64,000 bases of DNA from Aporrectodea caliginosa (GCA_020284085.1 JACEVL010000426.1:237501-301500); one strand, 5' to 3'. Numbered from the stretch's first letter, positions 1 through 11,692 are shown. Notes: generated from the letters alone by a model not told the origin. Program-made: numbers and translations.

Positions 1-47
1 TCTCAGGACCCAGAGAATGAAACAGTCTCCCGGTTAAATCCGTCAAT

Positions 48-965
48 GTTCATATGGAGTCTAGGACAATTCCCCGGTCAATTCCCCGGTCAATTCCCCT
101 GCCAATTCCCCGGACATTTCCCCCGGGCGTTTCAATAGGACAATTCCCCCGGACAATTCCCCCCTACATACATATATATAATAATTATTATAAAATAATT
201 ACATATATTTTATATTATTATATAATTATATTATGTGTGCATATAAATTATATAATATATAATTAAATTAATATAATTAATTATATTAATAGAAATAATA
301 TATATATTATAATTCAATTTATAATTAATAATATATATAATAACAATATAATTAAATTATTATTATATAATAATTATTGTAATTAATCAATAACAATATA
401 ATTAATTATTATAAAATTATATGATATTAATAATATTAATATATATTTTTATAGATTATTAAATATTAATATAATTATATAAATACCTATGTATATGTGT
501 ATATATTATATTATATATATAATTTAATAATTATATATTATATAATAATTATATAATTATAATAATTAATATAATATATTAATATTATATATTATACATA
601 TAATTTTAATAAATAATTAATATATTTATTAGTGATATTAATTATTATTACATATTATATATTATTTTAATAATTATATTACTATAATAATTAATAAATA
701 TTATTATAATTAATTATATTATAGTTATAATTAATTATATTAATTTAATTATATATTATATAATTTATATGCACAAATATAATTATATAATAATATAAAA
801 TATATGTAATTATTTTATAATAATTATTATATATATGTAGGGGAATTGACCGGGGGAATTGACCGGGGGGAATTGACCTGGGGGGGAATTGACCGGGAAG
901 GAATTGACCGGAGGGAATTGACCGGGGAATTGACTGGAAGGAATTGTCCGGAACCCGTTCATATG
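48..965. mobile_element. Foldback/Mutator-like palindromic element (57-956) with 9-bp TSD
   Basis: Left arm 57-165 carries tandem copies of a GGTCAATTCCCC-type subrepeat. The right arm 838-956 carries the complement. The AT-rich core between them is itself a near-perfect inverted repeat, e.g. 165-290 against 715-838. The element is flanked by GTTCATATG at 48-56 and 957-965. The paralogous 5' flank of unit 5 near 34763-34775 has the uninterrupted site (CAATGTTCAT then CTGCTACTC on the reverse strand). Long inverted arms with internal subrepeats plus a 9-bp duplication fit a foldback or Mutator-like MITE. No transposase is visible. Confidence 0.8.
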
Positions 966-1061
966 CTACTCAATTTAAAATTAAAAACTCGTCTATTCTC
1001 TTTGCTCTACAGCCAAGAACCCAGCTCAACGCGCTCTCGTGCACGACTTGTTAAAGCGCGC

Positions 1062-1116
1062 TATAAATGTCTAATTATAATATTATTGTATTCTAAGTGT
1101 CCATTGTGTGACGTCA
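1062..1116 (+). promoter_or_regulatory. Unit 1 promoter: TATA box and CRE palindrome
   Basis: CTATAAAT lies at 1061-1068 and TGACGTCA at 1109-1116, about 70 bp before the unit 1 start codon at 1186. The same pair in the same order precedes exon 1 of unit 5. The CRE is followed by a conserved CCAGACGCCATTAT. CREB/ATF binding is inferred from the motif and from its conservation. Confidence 0.6.
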
Positions 1117-1185
1117 CAGTATATTTTCCAGACGCCATTATCTGTTTCAGACTAACATCTTTAATTTTAATATCGTTTAACTAAT

Positions 1186-4100
1186 ATGTCGAAGAAACGA
1201 ACATCAGCTGAAGCCAATAATGATGAGCAAACGAATGAAGGCTCAGAATGTAAGTTAATTAATACAAGACAGTTTTTTTATTGTGCGCTTATAATTGCTT
1301 GCACTGCAATTTCAGTGGCTAGATCTGTAGGCATATATGTGGAAAAGACGTCCAAGAACGTCTTAAATATTACTTTTGCAGGTTTACCGTTTTTATGATG
1401 AAAATTTGGGAATGTCGGTCAGAACTTCTTAGCCAATCATTCGCAGTTTTTTACTTTTGCGCATATGCAGTAGGCCTAAGTTAGTATAGATTCCACGCAT
1501 GCACATGCAATCAATCAATATTCGTTTATTTGCAGTAACAGAAAATGTAAACCATCAGAGGATTTGGTAAATGTTTGTATAGAGGATTTCTATTCTGCGA
1601 CGACCAACTGTTTGCCTGGCACTGTGTAAATATAAAATTGTGATGATGGTAGTTCTCATGATTACACAAATATCAAATCTGTCGAACCTATGTAATCGTA
1701 GACCTATAAAAAGTTTATTCTGTTACTTCCGAGCAATGTAACTGTAGGTCTATATTAAGTTATACGTTTCAAACTGTTCGTAATGTTGCTTCGTTTTTAC
1801 TGACACTTGTGCAATGTTTCACTATTGTATGAGTTCTTGTTATAAAGTTCGGGCTCTTGAATCAATAAAGTTGGCCTACTTTCTTATTCTGCTTCTAGCC
1901 CTAGAAGACAATGCTAAACGTGCAAGACTCGACTTACTAAGTGACACATCGGTAAGATATACGACAATAAACTGTAATTCCAAATTCTTCGTATGATAGT
2001 TGTTGAATTGCTTGAACAGTGCAAGACTCTTCTTTCTGGCTACGCCCATGCTTGCGTGTTTGAAGTAGGGTCTATAGCACATTCAATTTCCTGATTAGCT
2101 TTAGTCTTTACACGTGTAAAGATATTGTTGAAGTCTAGAGTCTTATAGTTGCCATGCTTTTTCTCTAACCAAATATCTTTTATAGCACTCAATAGTATTC
2201 AAATTCGAAATCAAGGCAACAATTTTTTTCTGAATGCGTCGTCGCATCCTTCGCCGGTTTCAACAGAATAGATCTATAGATCTATAGTGTTTCAATCTGT
2301 CCAGACGTCTTAGCGATCCTGATACTATGGTGTCTCTCGCTGCTTTCCGTAAGCATCTTACATAGTTCTCAGTATACGGTGTGTTCGTCATGAGAACCTT
2401 CGTTCTGGGCTTCCAGCATGCTGAGTGGAAGCTGTGTAGCTACACTCACATTAATCGCTAATTAATGCAAAGTCTAATATCAGCCCAAGGATGGATCTAC
2501 TATGTTTGGAGCTTTCCGGTGAAAATAAGCTGGTGCCGTGAGCTTAGCTTCCTAATGGCGCTTTAGAAGTTTGGAGATTACGACTGTGATTACGATGAAA
2601 TTATTGCAATAGGCCGTAAGATAATGAAAATATTTGGCTGCTTTATAATATCAACAAAGTAAACCCGCCATAGATAGGTTCGATCTTGCTTACTCTTTTC
2701 CATTTTAAACTTGTGAATGAGCCATCTAAACAGAATCGTCTGTGAAATAAGAAGTAAATTCTGGACTACGTCCACATACTTTTAATACTGCCTGACCTCC
2801 TCATATGAGTTGACATTGATGGTGGCGCTAATGCTGTAATGTTCAAGAATCTGATTACAAATTGTTTCACTTTGTTGATCTTATGCTGAAGTTTTCTTAA
2901 GTTTGTTAACATATGTGACATCCTTTCACGTGTAGCTGCAAGATCTACCGATCGAGCTACTTGAATGTATCCTCGTTAAATCCGTGGCTTTGGAAGTGAA
3001 GGGTTTGATGCTGGCCAAAAGTGTGTGGAAAGAAAAAGCTGATCTGGTGATAAGCCGACTAAGAACTGTTTGTTCGCAATGGAGCATCATCCTTACCACC
3101 ATCTCCTTCCGAACTAAACTTCACAGAATTCTAGACGGCACTGGTCAGTTCGTGGAGCTTTTTGTTAATATTAAATAAGCTTTATTCTTGTTTCCGATAT
3201 TAGAAGATCTGAAAATGGAATTAAAGGACTCAGGACTCTTAGGTCTAATTCAGGTAAACCTGAGGGAGCCAGGAATAAGCTGGTCCTATACGTAGACACT
3301 TTTAGCAGCGCTTTATAATGTTTTTAGATTATCTTCATGAGTTGGTTAGCCCTTGCCTTCTACATGTCAATATCTAGAACTTATTAGGCAATGTACCAGC
3401 CCACTGACTCTTTCCGTAATCTTTCAACTGACGGTCAGCGTTCTCTCTGTGGCTGAATTGACAGAAACCTTAAACTAAATTTCTGCTCTAGTGGGAATTT
3501 GAACTCCGCCTCTCCATTGACATTCCAGCACGGTATAATATTAAAACTATGGCCACAGGATTGTCGCACGTCCCCATAATATGAGAAATATGCGTGACTA
3601 AGTCTAGACAATTTACATCTTATACTGACGAACGCCTGCAGATCTGTGCACACTGCGTGCAAAATCTAACTAATTAGATACAGCGTATCTATACGATTCA
3701 AGTTCATTCTAAGTTTCAAGTGAATTGTCCGTGCTTCTTGTATCTTTGAAGTGGGGTATATAGCAAAGTCAATTTCCTGACTAGTCTTTAGTCGTTACAC
3801 GTGGAAATGCATGAATGCATGTATTTTGATAAATATATTTCACGTTTTAAGAATATCTCTTGTATAATACGCGTCATTTCTTTTCCGCAATAATTAAAGC
3901 AGAGTACTGTTTTCAGCCCAGGAGATTCGTTTGACATTTGTGAAAGAGTATCCGACCCGGTCAGGAACTCGCGCTTTGACTATGCTGAAGGATGAAACGT
4001 TTCAGCTCTACAGACAAAATGACCGAGACTATATTGCGAATGGTTACTACAACCACAACAATGTGAAAGAGGCGATCATGGATGTCGTCCCGCTACTAGA

Positions 4101-4777
4101 AACAGAAATGGTGTGCATGGCAGCTTGCAACGTGTCAAACTGCGTGTATGTAGGCCTACGAAACAAAAACTCCCACTGACTTTTCAGTCTTACGCATTTC
4201 GAAAGCTGTGGAACATCGGTTTAACTTGTTGATAAAATATCACAGGCTGCCCATTTCCACGATGTTTGTCTACGCCAATGGTAGCCTAACAATTCTTTCA
4301 GTGCAGCAAGGACAGGATCCCAATGTAGTAAGCATATATGATGCGAATGGTTCCTTGCAACATGAAATAATGTTGTCCTCAGATATCGGCGCGATCATAT
4401 TTAAAAACGTAATTCAAAGATCAAATGGAAACTTGGTATTGGCTTATGTCAACGACCAAAATCATCAAATAAAACTATTGGAGATTGACGTAGGTGGGAG
4501 CGTTGTACGCCAATATCAATCATCATTTGGTGAAGAAAGCTTAGTAAGTTTTGCAGATATTAATGGTAGAATTCTGATAACTGAATTCACACAAATGGAG
4601 CTGTTAGATTCTGAATTTAATCTCCTGGGTACTTATAGTCTGCAGGAGGATAAAGGCAAGAACCTTTTACTCTACGACTTGCATTACGTTAGCGAGAGAA
4701 ATGAGGTTTGGCGAGTTCATTGTGATCAGAATACTCAGACCAGTGTTTTGACTACCTTCCGCTTTACAGTAGAATGA
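1186..4777 (+). pseudogene. F-box/beta-propeller family gene, unit 1 (frameshifted)
   Basis: Exons by GT-AG sites and comparison between paralogs: 1186-1249, 1899-1951, 2936-3143, 3917-4777. Exon 1 begins MSKKRTSAEANN. Exon 2 encodes LEDNAKRARLDLLSDTS, with an NLS-like basic patch. Exon 3 encodes the F-box core (LPIELLECIL ... VCSQW). Exon 4 is propeller-like. Exon 4 carries one extra base near 4175 relative to intact copies (CCCACTGACTTTTCAG against CCCACAGCTTTTCAG). This gives a TGA at 4177-4179, after which the frame resumes to a stop at 4777. The other exons are intact, so this is a young pseudogene or an assembly base error. The AATAAA signal is at 4988-4993. F-box proteins bind SKP1 and recruit substrates to cullin-1 ligases; that role is inferred. 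Confidence 0.75.
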
Positions 4778-5043
4778 ATCACTGGAAAGGGTGTTAGCAA
4801 TGGGGAAATTTATATTAAATAATTTCGAAATCTCTTGGAATTGTAGTGGCATGGCTATTAATATGTGGAGTTTTAAAAAACTGAACTGACCTCACATATA
4901 TGCGATTTGCTATACATTGAGAATTTCGTTTACATAAATCTGGCTACCTGTAAAAATTGCTCTGACTTGATTTGTGCTTTTTATTTTAATAAAATTCTGC
5001 TCTTCTTTTGACATAATAGATTAAAAAAAGGACGATACGTTAC

Positions 5044-5345
5044 AACCGCAATCGAGGACAAAGGTGTTTCACTCGAATTAATTCCTTTAATTAAGCGTTT
5101 CAGTTAATCACACCAGGTCGAAGGGGATTTGTCAAGGTGAAAGACCTATGCCACGCTTCTCCATCCCATCGCACTGCCTCGTCCGTGAAAGGACCCTGCA
5201 CTCTTGGGGGCAACTGATACCTCGCGCATCCTGCATAATATGGTCCTGCATGACTAGTACAGAACGATCCAAAACTCATCGCTATTGCGTAAACGTCGTT
5301 TCTCCGAACTTTCCGGTATTGTTTAAGCGATATTCTATATATATG
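5044..5345 (+). repeat. Intergenic module A, first copy
   Basis: The segment starts CGCAATCGAGGACAAAGG and runs through CAGAACGATCCAAAACTCATCGC. It recurs at 6357-6660 (+), 17147-17460 (+), 36100-36450 (-), 42345-42560 (-), 43400-43700 (-) and partly at 53727-53850 (+), always just 3' of a unit or its remnant. Short ORFs in it are not conserved. It is the 3' flank that was duplicated with the gene. Confidence 0.7.
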
Positions 5346-5715
5346 CTACAGGCAATGTGTAAAATCAGGGATTTTGTAAAATGCCTGAAATTTTTAGGCA
5401 ATTTGTAAAATCTCCAATTCACTCGGGCACTTTACAAAATCCCTGAAAAAACCAGGGATTTTGTAAATTCCCTGAAATCTGATGATGAAAATTTGACAGA
5501 TTGCCTGAAAGTGACGAAAATTATCGAAGTTTTACAAAATACCTGAAAAACCAGGGATTTTGTAAAATACCTTAAATCTGATGATTACAGGCAATGTGTA
5601 AAATCAGGGATTTTGTTAAATTTTTAGGCAATTTGTAAAATCCCCAATTCACTCGGGCACTTTATAAAAATCCGGGATGTAAAACACCAGGGATTTTGTA
5701 AAATCCCATAAATCT
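5346..5715. repeat. Palindrome-rich repeat with internal direct duplication
   Basis: CAGGGATTTTGTAAAATGCCTG-like palindromes are repeated many times. A block of about 100 bp at 5350-5450 (ACAGGCAATGTGTAAAATC ... CACTCGGGCACTTTAC) recurs at 5585-5680. No ORF is present. The arrangement suggests a non-autonomous DNA element, but I cannot find its ends. Confidence 0.55.
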
Positions 5716-5863
5716 GATCATGTCCGCCTTTGGTTGCGTGTCCGACATGTCCGCCGGCTATGTTTCAAGTCATGTGGTCGGGGCCGTGACTTGTTTGTTC
5801 CCTTCCCCTTACGAGCCTAAAAAAAGCTTTGAGTTGACGTGACGGATTGTCAATTAATAAGAA

Positions 5864-5867
<4 letters not shown>

Positions 5868-5894
<27 letters not shown>

Positions 5895-6356
5895 AATAAA
5901 ACAAATAAATAAATAAATATAATTAAATTTATTTATTTAATCAATTAATTTATTAATTAAATTTAATACATAAATAAAAAAAATAAAAAATAAAATAAAA
6001 ATAAATAAAAATAAAAATAAATAAATAATTAATTAACTTATTAATTATCTAATTAATTAAATTAATTAAATAATTAAATTTATTTATTCATATAATTGTC
6101 TAATAAATTGTTAAATAAATAATTAATAATTCAATTAATTAATTATTTATTTTTTTTCTATTTATTTAATAAAATTAAATAAATAATTATATGAATAAAT
6201 AAATTTAATTATTTAATTCATTTAATTAATTAGATAATTAATAATTTAATTAATTAATTATTTATTTTTATTTTTATTTATTTTTATTTTATTTTTTATT
6301 TTATTTTCTTATTTATATATTAAATTTAATTAATTAATTAATTGATTAAATAAATA
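5868..6356. repeat. AT-only long inverted repeat (AAAT-rich hairpin)
   Basis: An (AAAT)n run at 5868-5925 leads into about 175-bp arms: 5926-6100 is the approximate complement of 6180-6356, with a loop near 6100-6180. The whole is almost pure A+T. It sits at the junction of a local tandem duplication, since module A occurs on both sides (5044 and 6357). Confidence 0.65.
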
Positions 6357-6688
6357 ACTGCAATCGAGGACAAAGGTGTTTTACTCGAATTAATTGCTTT
6401 AATTTAGCGTTTCAGTTATTCACACAAGGTCGAAGGGGATTTGTCGAGGTGCAGACCTCTTCCACGCTTATCCATCCCATCGCACTCCCTCTTCCCTTAA
6501 AGGACCCTGCACTCTTGTGGGCAACTGATACCTCGCGCATTCTGCATAACTTGGTCCTGCATGACTGGTTCAGAACGATCCAAAACTCACCGCTATTACG
6601 TAAACGTCGTTTTCTAGGAACTTTCAGGTATTGTTTAAGCAATATTCGATTTGTATACACAACAATTATGTTATTCACGATAATATCA
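6357..6688 (+). repeat. Intergenic module A, second copy
   Basis: Near-copy of 5044-5345 lying 1.31 kb downstream in the same orientation. It continues into the exon-4 relic at 6689 as in the minus-strand spacers at 42.1-42.5 and 43.1-43.7 kb. No coding function is seen. Confidence 0.7.
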
Positions 6689-6890
6689 GAAACTGTGGGC
6701 ACAACAGTTTGCAATTTGTCAAACTGCGTGTATGTAGGCCTACAAAACAAAACTGCCCCTGCCTTTCAGTGTTACGCATTTCAAAAATTCAGACCACCAG
6801 TTTAACATGTGGATAAAAATCACAGACACCCATTTCTGCGATATCTATCACCGCCAATGGAAACCTCTAATGATCCTTTCGTACAGTATT
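6689..6890 (+). pseudogene. Relic of exon 4 of the F-box/propeller family
   Basis: The translation contains CNLSNCVYVGLQNK, matching the CNVSNCVYVGLRNK blade of intact copies. It is followed by degraded counterparts of the KYHRLPIS and VSANGSL stretches (ACCGCCAATGGAAACC). It begins and ends inside the propeller exon and has frameshifts. Two inverted relatives lie at 42140-42325 and 43158-43360, so the fragment was carried along when the spacer was duplicated. Confidence 0.65.
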
Positions 6891-6899
6891 ATGCTTTCG

Positions 6900-7925
6900 T
6901 TACGAAGCGTGAGCATCAAGACTTAACGTTATCACGCTGCTCAGTGCATGGCAAGTGTCCGGTCAGGCTTTGTTGAGCAAACCTCGTCAACGAATGTTTT
7001 CGATCATCGACCATGAGCATGTGATGGTTCCCGCACTCTGGCACGACGATGCGGGCATACCACGGTATAGTATGGTCTCTATACAACAGGTTGCCATTAA
7101 ACCAGGTAGGCCTATTAAAACACACAGAGGGCTCAGGAAACATTTCCAACTAAACTTATTTTACAAGCTTTAGATAGCCATGTTAAACGCCTCTGTTATG
7201 GACACAAAAGGCGCTATATAAAAGCCGGACACATATATATATATAGGCCTATCTACATACACAAATGACAGTAAAGAAAATGTTAAATGAAATTTAAGAG
7301 ATGTAATGTGGTGCGAATTGTAGGATGTAACAGTAATCAAAACTCTGGGAGACTGATGCCGATCTAAAACTGCCGAGGTCGCATTGTGCAAGTTGGCAAA
7401 TATACTATTATCCCAGCATCACCACAATGGTTGAATTCAGCCGGATCTGATATCCGGAACCCCAGATTTGCGACCCACCACCTGGGAGGTGACCCGTCAC
7501 CAAAATATATTTTGGTTGCAATAATTGATCATAAGTATATAGTGTTTTACACATTTTATGTGTTTTCAGAGTAGGCTTGGGTTTTAGATTTGCAAAATAC
7601 CAATTGCCATCCGCCATCTCTGGATGAGCAATTTACCACTGCATCACACAGATTTCTACAAGTGTCGTTCGAAACTCATCGTCCAACAAACTACGAAAAT
7701 TTCAGCTTTATAAAAAAAACAGTTCAGCTCTATAAAAATTTGATCATTGTTAAACGCAAGTTCTCCAAGACAGAAGACTTCATTCCATTTTCAACGGCTT
7801 TCTGTAGCTATTCAGCGCTTCAACACAATTGCTTTGAACTGCGCCTTTATAGATATAAGCAAGGATCAGCTATGCCAGATGTCAAAGTTTCTGAAAATAT
7901 TACATTAACTTCACGCTTAGGCTAA
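6900..7925 (+). repeat. Intergenic modules C and D
   Basis: Module C (6910-7260) includes CATGTTAAACGCCTCTG and GGCGCTATATAAAAGCC. It recurs at 10110-10300 (+), 17590-17772 plus 19590-19660 (+, split by a hAT), 35720-36050 (-), 41770-42090 (-) and 42790-43060 (-). Module D (7386-7925) contains CCGGATCTGATATCCGGAACCCC and recurs at 35300-35600 (-), 41090-41640 (-) and 59340-59940 (+). No conserved ORF is present. Confidence 0.65.
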
Positions 7926-7956
7926 AACCTTGGAATACGAAATTTTCGGCAAATGA

Positions 7957-8040
<84 letters not shown>

Positions 8041-8083
8041 CAGTAGCAGTAGCAGTAGCAGTAGCAGTAGCAGTAGTAGTAGT
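7957..8083. repeat. (AGT)n / (AGC AGT)n microsatellite
   Basis: About 42 trinucleotides, with AGC interruptions at 8039-8076. It stands at the same place relative to the hAT MITE as the (CTA)n at 40993-41063 on the other strand, so the two are positional homologs. Confidence 0.95.
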
Positions 8084-8128
8084 ATAAAAAAATAATATTA
8101 AACGTGAGGATGATAAAACAAGGACTAG

Positions 8129-8989
8129 CCTATAATCCGTGTTGTTCAGTAATTGAAATACATTTTATTGAATCACGTAATTGAATTACAAGTTCTGTAA
8201 TTGTTATTGTAATTGAATTACATTTTAAGTCCAGTAATTGTAAATGCATGTAATTTGTTATTGAATTAAGTGCAAAGTACAAATTACTTTCATAAAGTCA
8301 GCAAAGATGCCAACCTGCTGGGTTGACACAGGCCACCCGTTTAATTGAATAAACTGCTCTGCATTATGTATGCATGGCAAAATAATTGTCAACATTATTC
8401 TATCCTTACACCCCTCTTACGATCTTACAGCACACTTTGATACATCCAAGAGCAAGGGCTGACCATCATTATAAGAACATCCATGCAGTCATTCTTAGCT
8501 AGCTTACTGAGGCTGCCTACAGATAACAGAGCTTCCATCTTGAGCTCCAGTTGAGCGTCTCTTTAGCACTGCTGGACGAATTGACTCACTTACCCAGGTG
8601 CAATCAACTAATAGACTATCATTTTGAAAACTTCTGCTCCTAAAAATCAAATAAACTCTAACAGGATCATAATTGTAAATCGTAATTTGGATACCTGGCA
8701 AACTTATAATACAATTGAATGTATATATTACAATTTACAGGTCATTTGCCCATTGGATGTGTTAGTTTAAAAATAGAATAAATTAAAAAATTATCGAAAT
8801 TTTTTAAATGATGTGCCAATTTTAAAGAAATAATTTAAAAGTAATTGGTAATTGAATTACAATCAAAATGTAATTGTAATTCAATTACTTTCACAATCAA
8901 GTAATTGTAATTGTAATTCAATTACATTTGCAAGCATGTAATTGCAATTATAATTGAATTACATTTGCAATGTAATTGATACAACACTG

Positions 8990-8997
<8 letters not shown>
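8129..8997. mobile_element. hAT-type MITE (8137-8989)
   Basis: The ends are CCGTGTTGT on the left and, reversed, CAGTGTTGTATCAATTAC on the right. The interior is packed with GTAATTGAATTAC palindromes and has no ORF. CCTATAAT precedes it at 8129-8136. The right-hand CCTATAAT is lost here because a retroposon landed at 8990, but it survives in the inverted paralog near 40697-40704. An 8-bp duplication and CAGTGTTG-type ends are hAT hallmarks. Confidence 0.8.
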
Positions 8998-9300
<303 letters not shown>

Positions 9301-9493
9301 AGACCTAATAATTAGGTCTAGGCTGGTATCCATTACTTTTCATAAAAGCATGTTTTTATAACATATTAAAACTGTAGTAGCAATTATTATAATAACTAAT
9401 ATCTCCATTAAATTATAATATAATCATAACTTTAATAATTAATATTTATAATAGTATAATTAAATGGTATTAATGGATTCCAAGTCCATTGTT

Positions 9494-9501
9494 TGACGTC
9501 A
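9494..9501 (+). promoter_or_regulatory. CRE palindrome of unit 2
   Basis: TGACGTCA, followed by CCAGACGCCATTTATC, 271 bp before the exon 1 ATG. It belongs to the long-leader class together with units 3, 6 and 8. Confidence 0.55.
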
Positions 9502-9772
9502 CAGTATATTTTTCCAGACGCCATTTATCTATTTCAGACCGACAACTTCTTTAATTAAATATATTAATCAATTAATTTTCTTTTGAATTATTGTGTAATT
9601 TTTGTCGTAATCGTTGTGATTTGCAGTAGCACTTGCGTTGGTTATTCTCTTTCGATTCTCTTTCGATTTGCTCAGCTCATACTTACAGAACAACCGTTTG
9701 GCGTTTCTTGCAATATTGACTTTGATTGTGATAAGAGAAGACGTTGGTTCTTCTGCTACTTCTAGTAGTGTT

Positions 9773-9842
9773 ATGTCGAAGAAACGAACATCATCTGAAT
9801 CGAATAGGCCTTATGATGAGCAAACGAATGAAGGCTCAGATT
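9773..9842 (+). pseudogene. Unit 2: orphan exon 1 of the F-box/propeller family
   Basis: ATG at 9773, encoding MSKKRTSSESNRPYDEQTN, ends at a GTAAGT donor after 9842. It is two codons longer than most exon 1 copies, a feature shared only with unit 6. Homology to intron 1 continues to about 9958 and then stops at unrelated GGCGCC-rich sequence. No exon 2, 3 or 4 follows before unit 3. The reading frame is open upstream to 9638, but that stretch is probably the 5' leader. Confidence 0.75.
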
Positions 9843-9957
9843 GTAAGTTATACAACAAGAAAGTATTTGATAGTGCGCTTATTAGGCTATAATTGTTTGC
9901 AGTTTCAGTTACTAAATCAATCTTTTTCATGATGAATACGATAATGCTGGTCAGAGC

Positions 9958-10544
9958 TCAGAGCCGGCCCTAGCCCAAATGGCGCCCCAGGCAAAGCATA
10001 CATTTGGCGCCCTCTGATCCCGTTTCCACGGTCCACCCCACGTCACAACTCAATGATGAACCCGCCAAAAGATTTACGCTCAACTGATCAAGTTATTTAT
10101 TATTACTTTCTTGTGGAAGAGGTTTCCATGAAAACAGGTACGAAGCGCACGGATGGCTCACGAAACGTTTTCAACTGATCTTATGTATGAACTATTTACA
10201 AGCCATGTTAAACGCCTCTGTGACGGACACAAAAGGCTGTATATAAAAGCCAGGCACACACATAGGCTACCTATATACACGAATGATTGTAATGATTTAG
10301 GAGATGTAATGTGGTGCGATTAAAATTTCTAACCATTTATTTTTGGCGTTAAATCTTTTATTTTATTTTTCTTTATAATCTTCTTTTATTGATCCCAGCT
10401 TACTTGAACGCAGTATGATTACGTCATAGTATGAAAGGATGATCACAAGTTATTACAGAAGTTGAATTTAACTGCATGGCAGCCATGCATGGCGCCCATC
10501 TGTCCTACTGCTCATTTTACCAACGCTATCTGGCGAATGAAAGG
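9958..10544. other. Repeat-derived spacer, no gene seen
   Basis: 9958-10030 is a GGCGCCCCAGGCAAAG-type repeat end abutting truncated intron 1 of unit 2. 10110-10320 is a copy of intergenic module C. The rest shows no ORF or recognisable structure. Confidence 0.5.
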
Positions 10545-10640
10545 CTGAGTGGACCTTTGGGAGGGTAGCGGGCATCGAGCCCGCGTCCATTCCATGCTGA
10601 TCTTCTGTTCTTGGAGGGTTAACCATTCACCATATATCTT
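10545..10640 (-). mobile_element. tRNA-derived SINE fragment
   Basis: On the minus strand, GAATGGTTAACCC is followed by a T-arm-like GCGGGCTCGATGCCCGC and then ACCCTCCCAAAGGTCCACTCAGCC. The 25500-25650 element shares the same order (GCGGG..CGCTTCCCGC, then ACCCTCTCAAAGGTCCACTCAGTC). Two loci with a shared body and a tRNA-like head suggest one SINE family. Confidence 0.5.
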
Positions 10641-10879
10641 TCGCGAAGTGTGCAATTTCTTAATAATAATTTATATTGTCTGCTCTTTTCCTTTCTGCAT
10701 TTAAATTCAATTTCAAGTTACTCTATTATATTTCCAGGCGTCTGGATATACATCAATGTGTTATATATACATATACATATAACCTGGGCCTATATATGTT
10801 ATTAAGCCTTTTTATAGCGCTCACAACAGTCACACAAATAATAATGCGAATCTGAGGCGGGGTTATCAGAAAAAAGCAG

Positions 10880-11116
<237 letters not shown>

Positions 11117-11239
11117 ATAATGAACTCATAATAATAATAATCATTGATAATTTGAAAAGTTGCTAAAATAGAATGTTGACAGTAGGTACATGTATCTAAT
11201 ATATGGCTACTCCTTACTCCGTACTCCTGGAGCTATAGA

Positions 11240-11450
11240 AGTCTGGCTATTGGGGGGGCTACTGGCACACCCATGGTGTTATAGAAGTTGCCTCCCACTC
11301 GAGGTAGGTCCTACGAGCCCCAACACAGCTTCTAGACCGTCCTCTAACTATTGGTAGGGCACTAGCGCATCCCTGGTGTTATAGTCAATATTAGTCATCT
11401 CTTATTCGAGATAGACACTACGAACTCCAACGCAGCTTCCAGACTGTATT
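11240..11450. repeat. Two-copy tandem duplication of about 107 bp
   Basis: The copy at 11240-11340 (CTATTGGGGGGGCTACTGGCA ... CTTCTAGACCGT) and the copy at 11347-11447 (CTATTGGTAGGGCACTAGCG ... CTTCCAGACTGT) align end to end with substitutions. No coding potential was recognised. Confidence 0.6.
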
Positions 11451-11625
11451 CCAACACGAACGCCACCTGGGATCTGCCTTTTCAGAATACACTGGTGTTT
11501 TTGGTATTAAAGTATTGTCTGTGGACCATGAAAATCAGCAGCATATTTCAGTGGATTATTTGCATCACAAATTCCGTTAGATAATTATTCTGAGAATGAT
11601 GTTATTACCTTCCAATGTACGGTTG

Positions 11626-11692
11626 AGGGGATAAGAGGAAGGTACAGGAAGGGAAGGGGTGGAGAAAAGGGAGGGGAGAAAGGGAAGGGTTC
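11626..11692 (+). other. Purine-only tract with G-runs
   Basis: Nearly uninterrupted A/G with several GGG and GGGG runs. It could form triplex or G-quadruplex DNA. No gene is associated with it. Confidence 0.5.

Noticed and set aside
9638..9892. N-terminally extended protein with signal-peptide-like start in unit 2
   Set aside because: The frame is open upstream of MSKKR, but in unit 6 the same leader is out of frame, and in units 1, 5 and 7 it is absent; kept only as a possibility in a finding.
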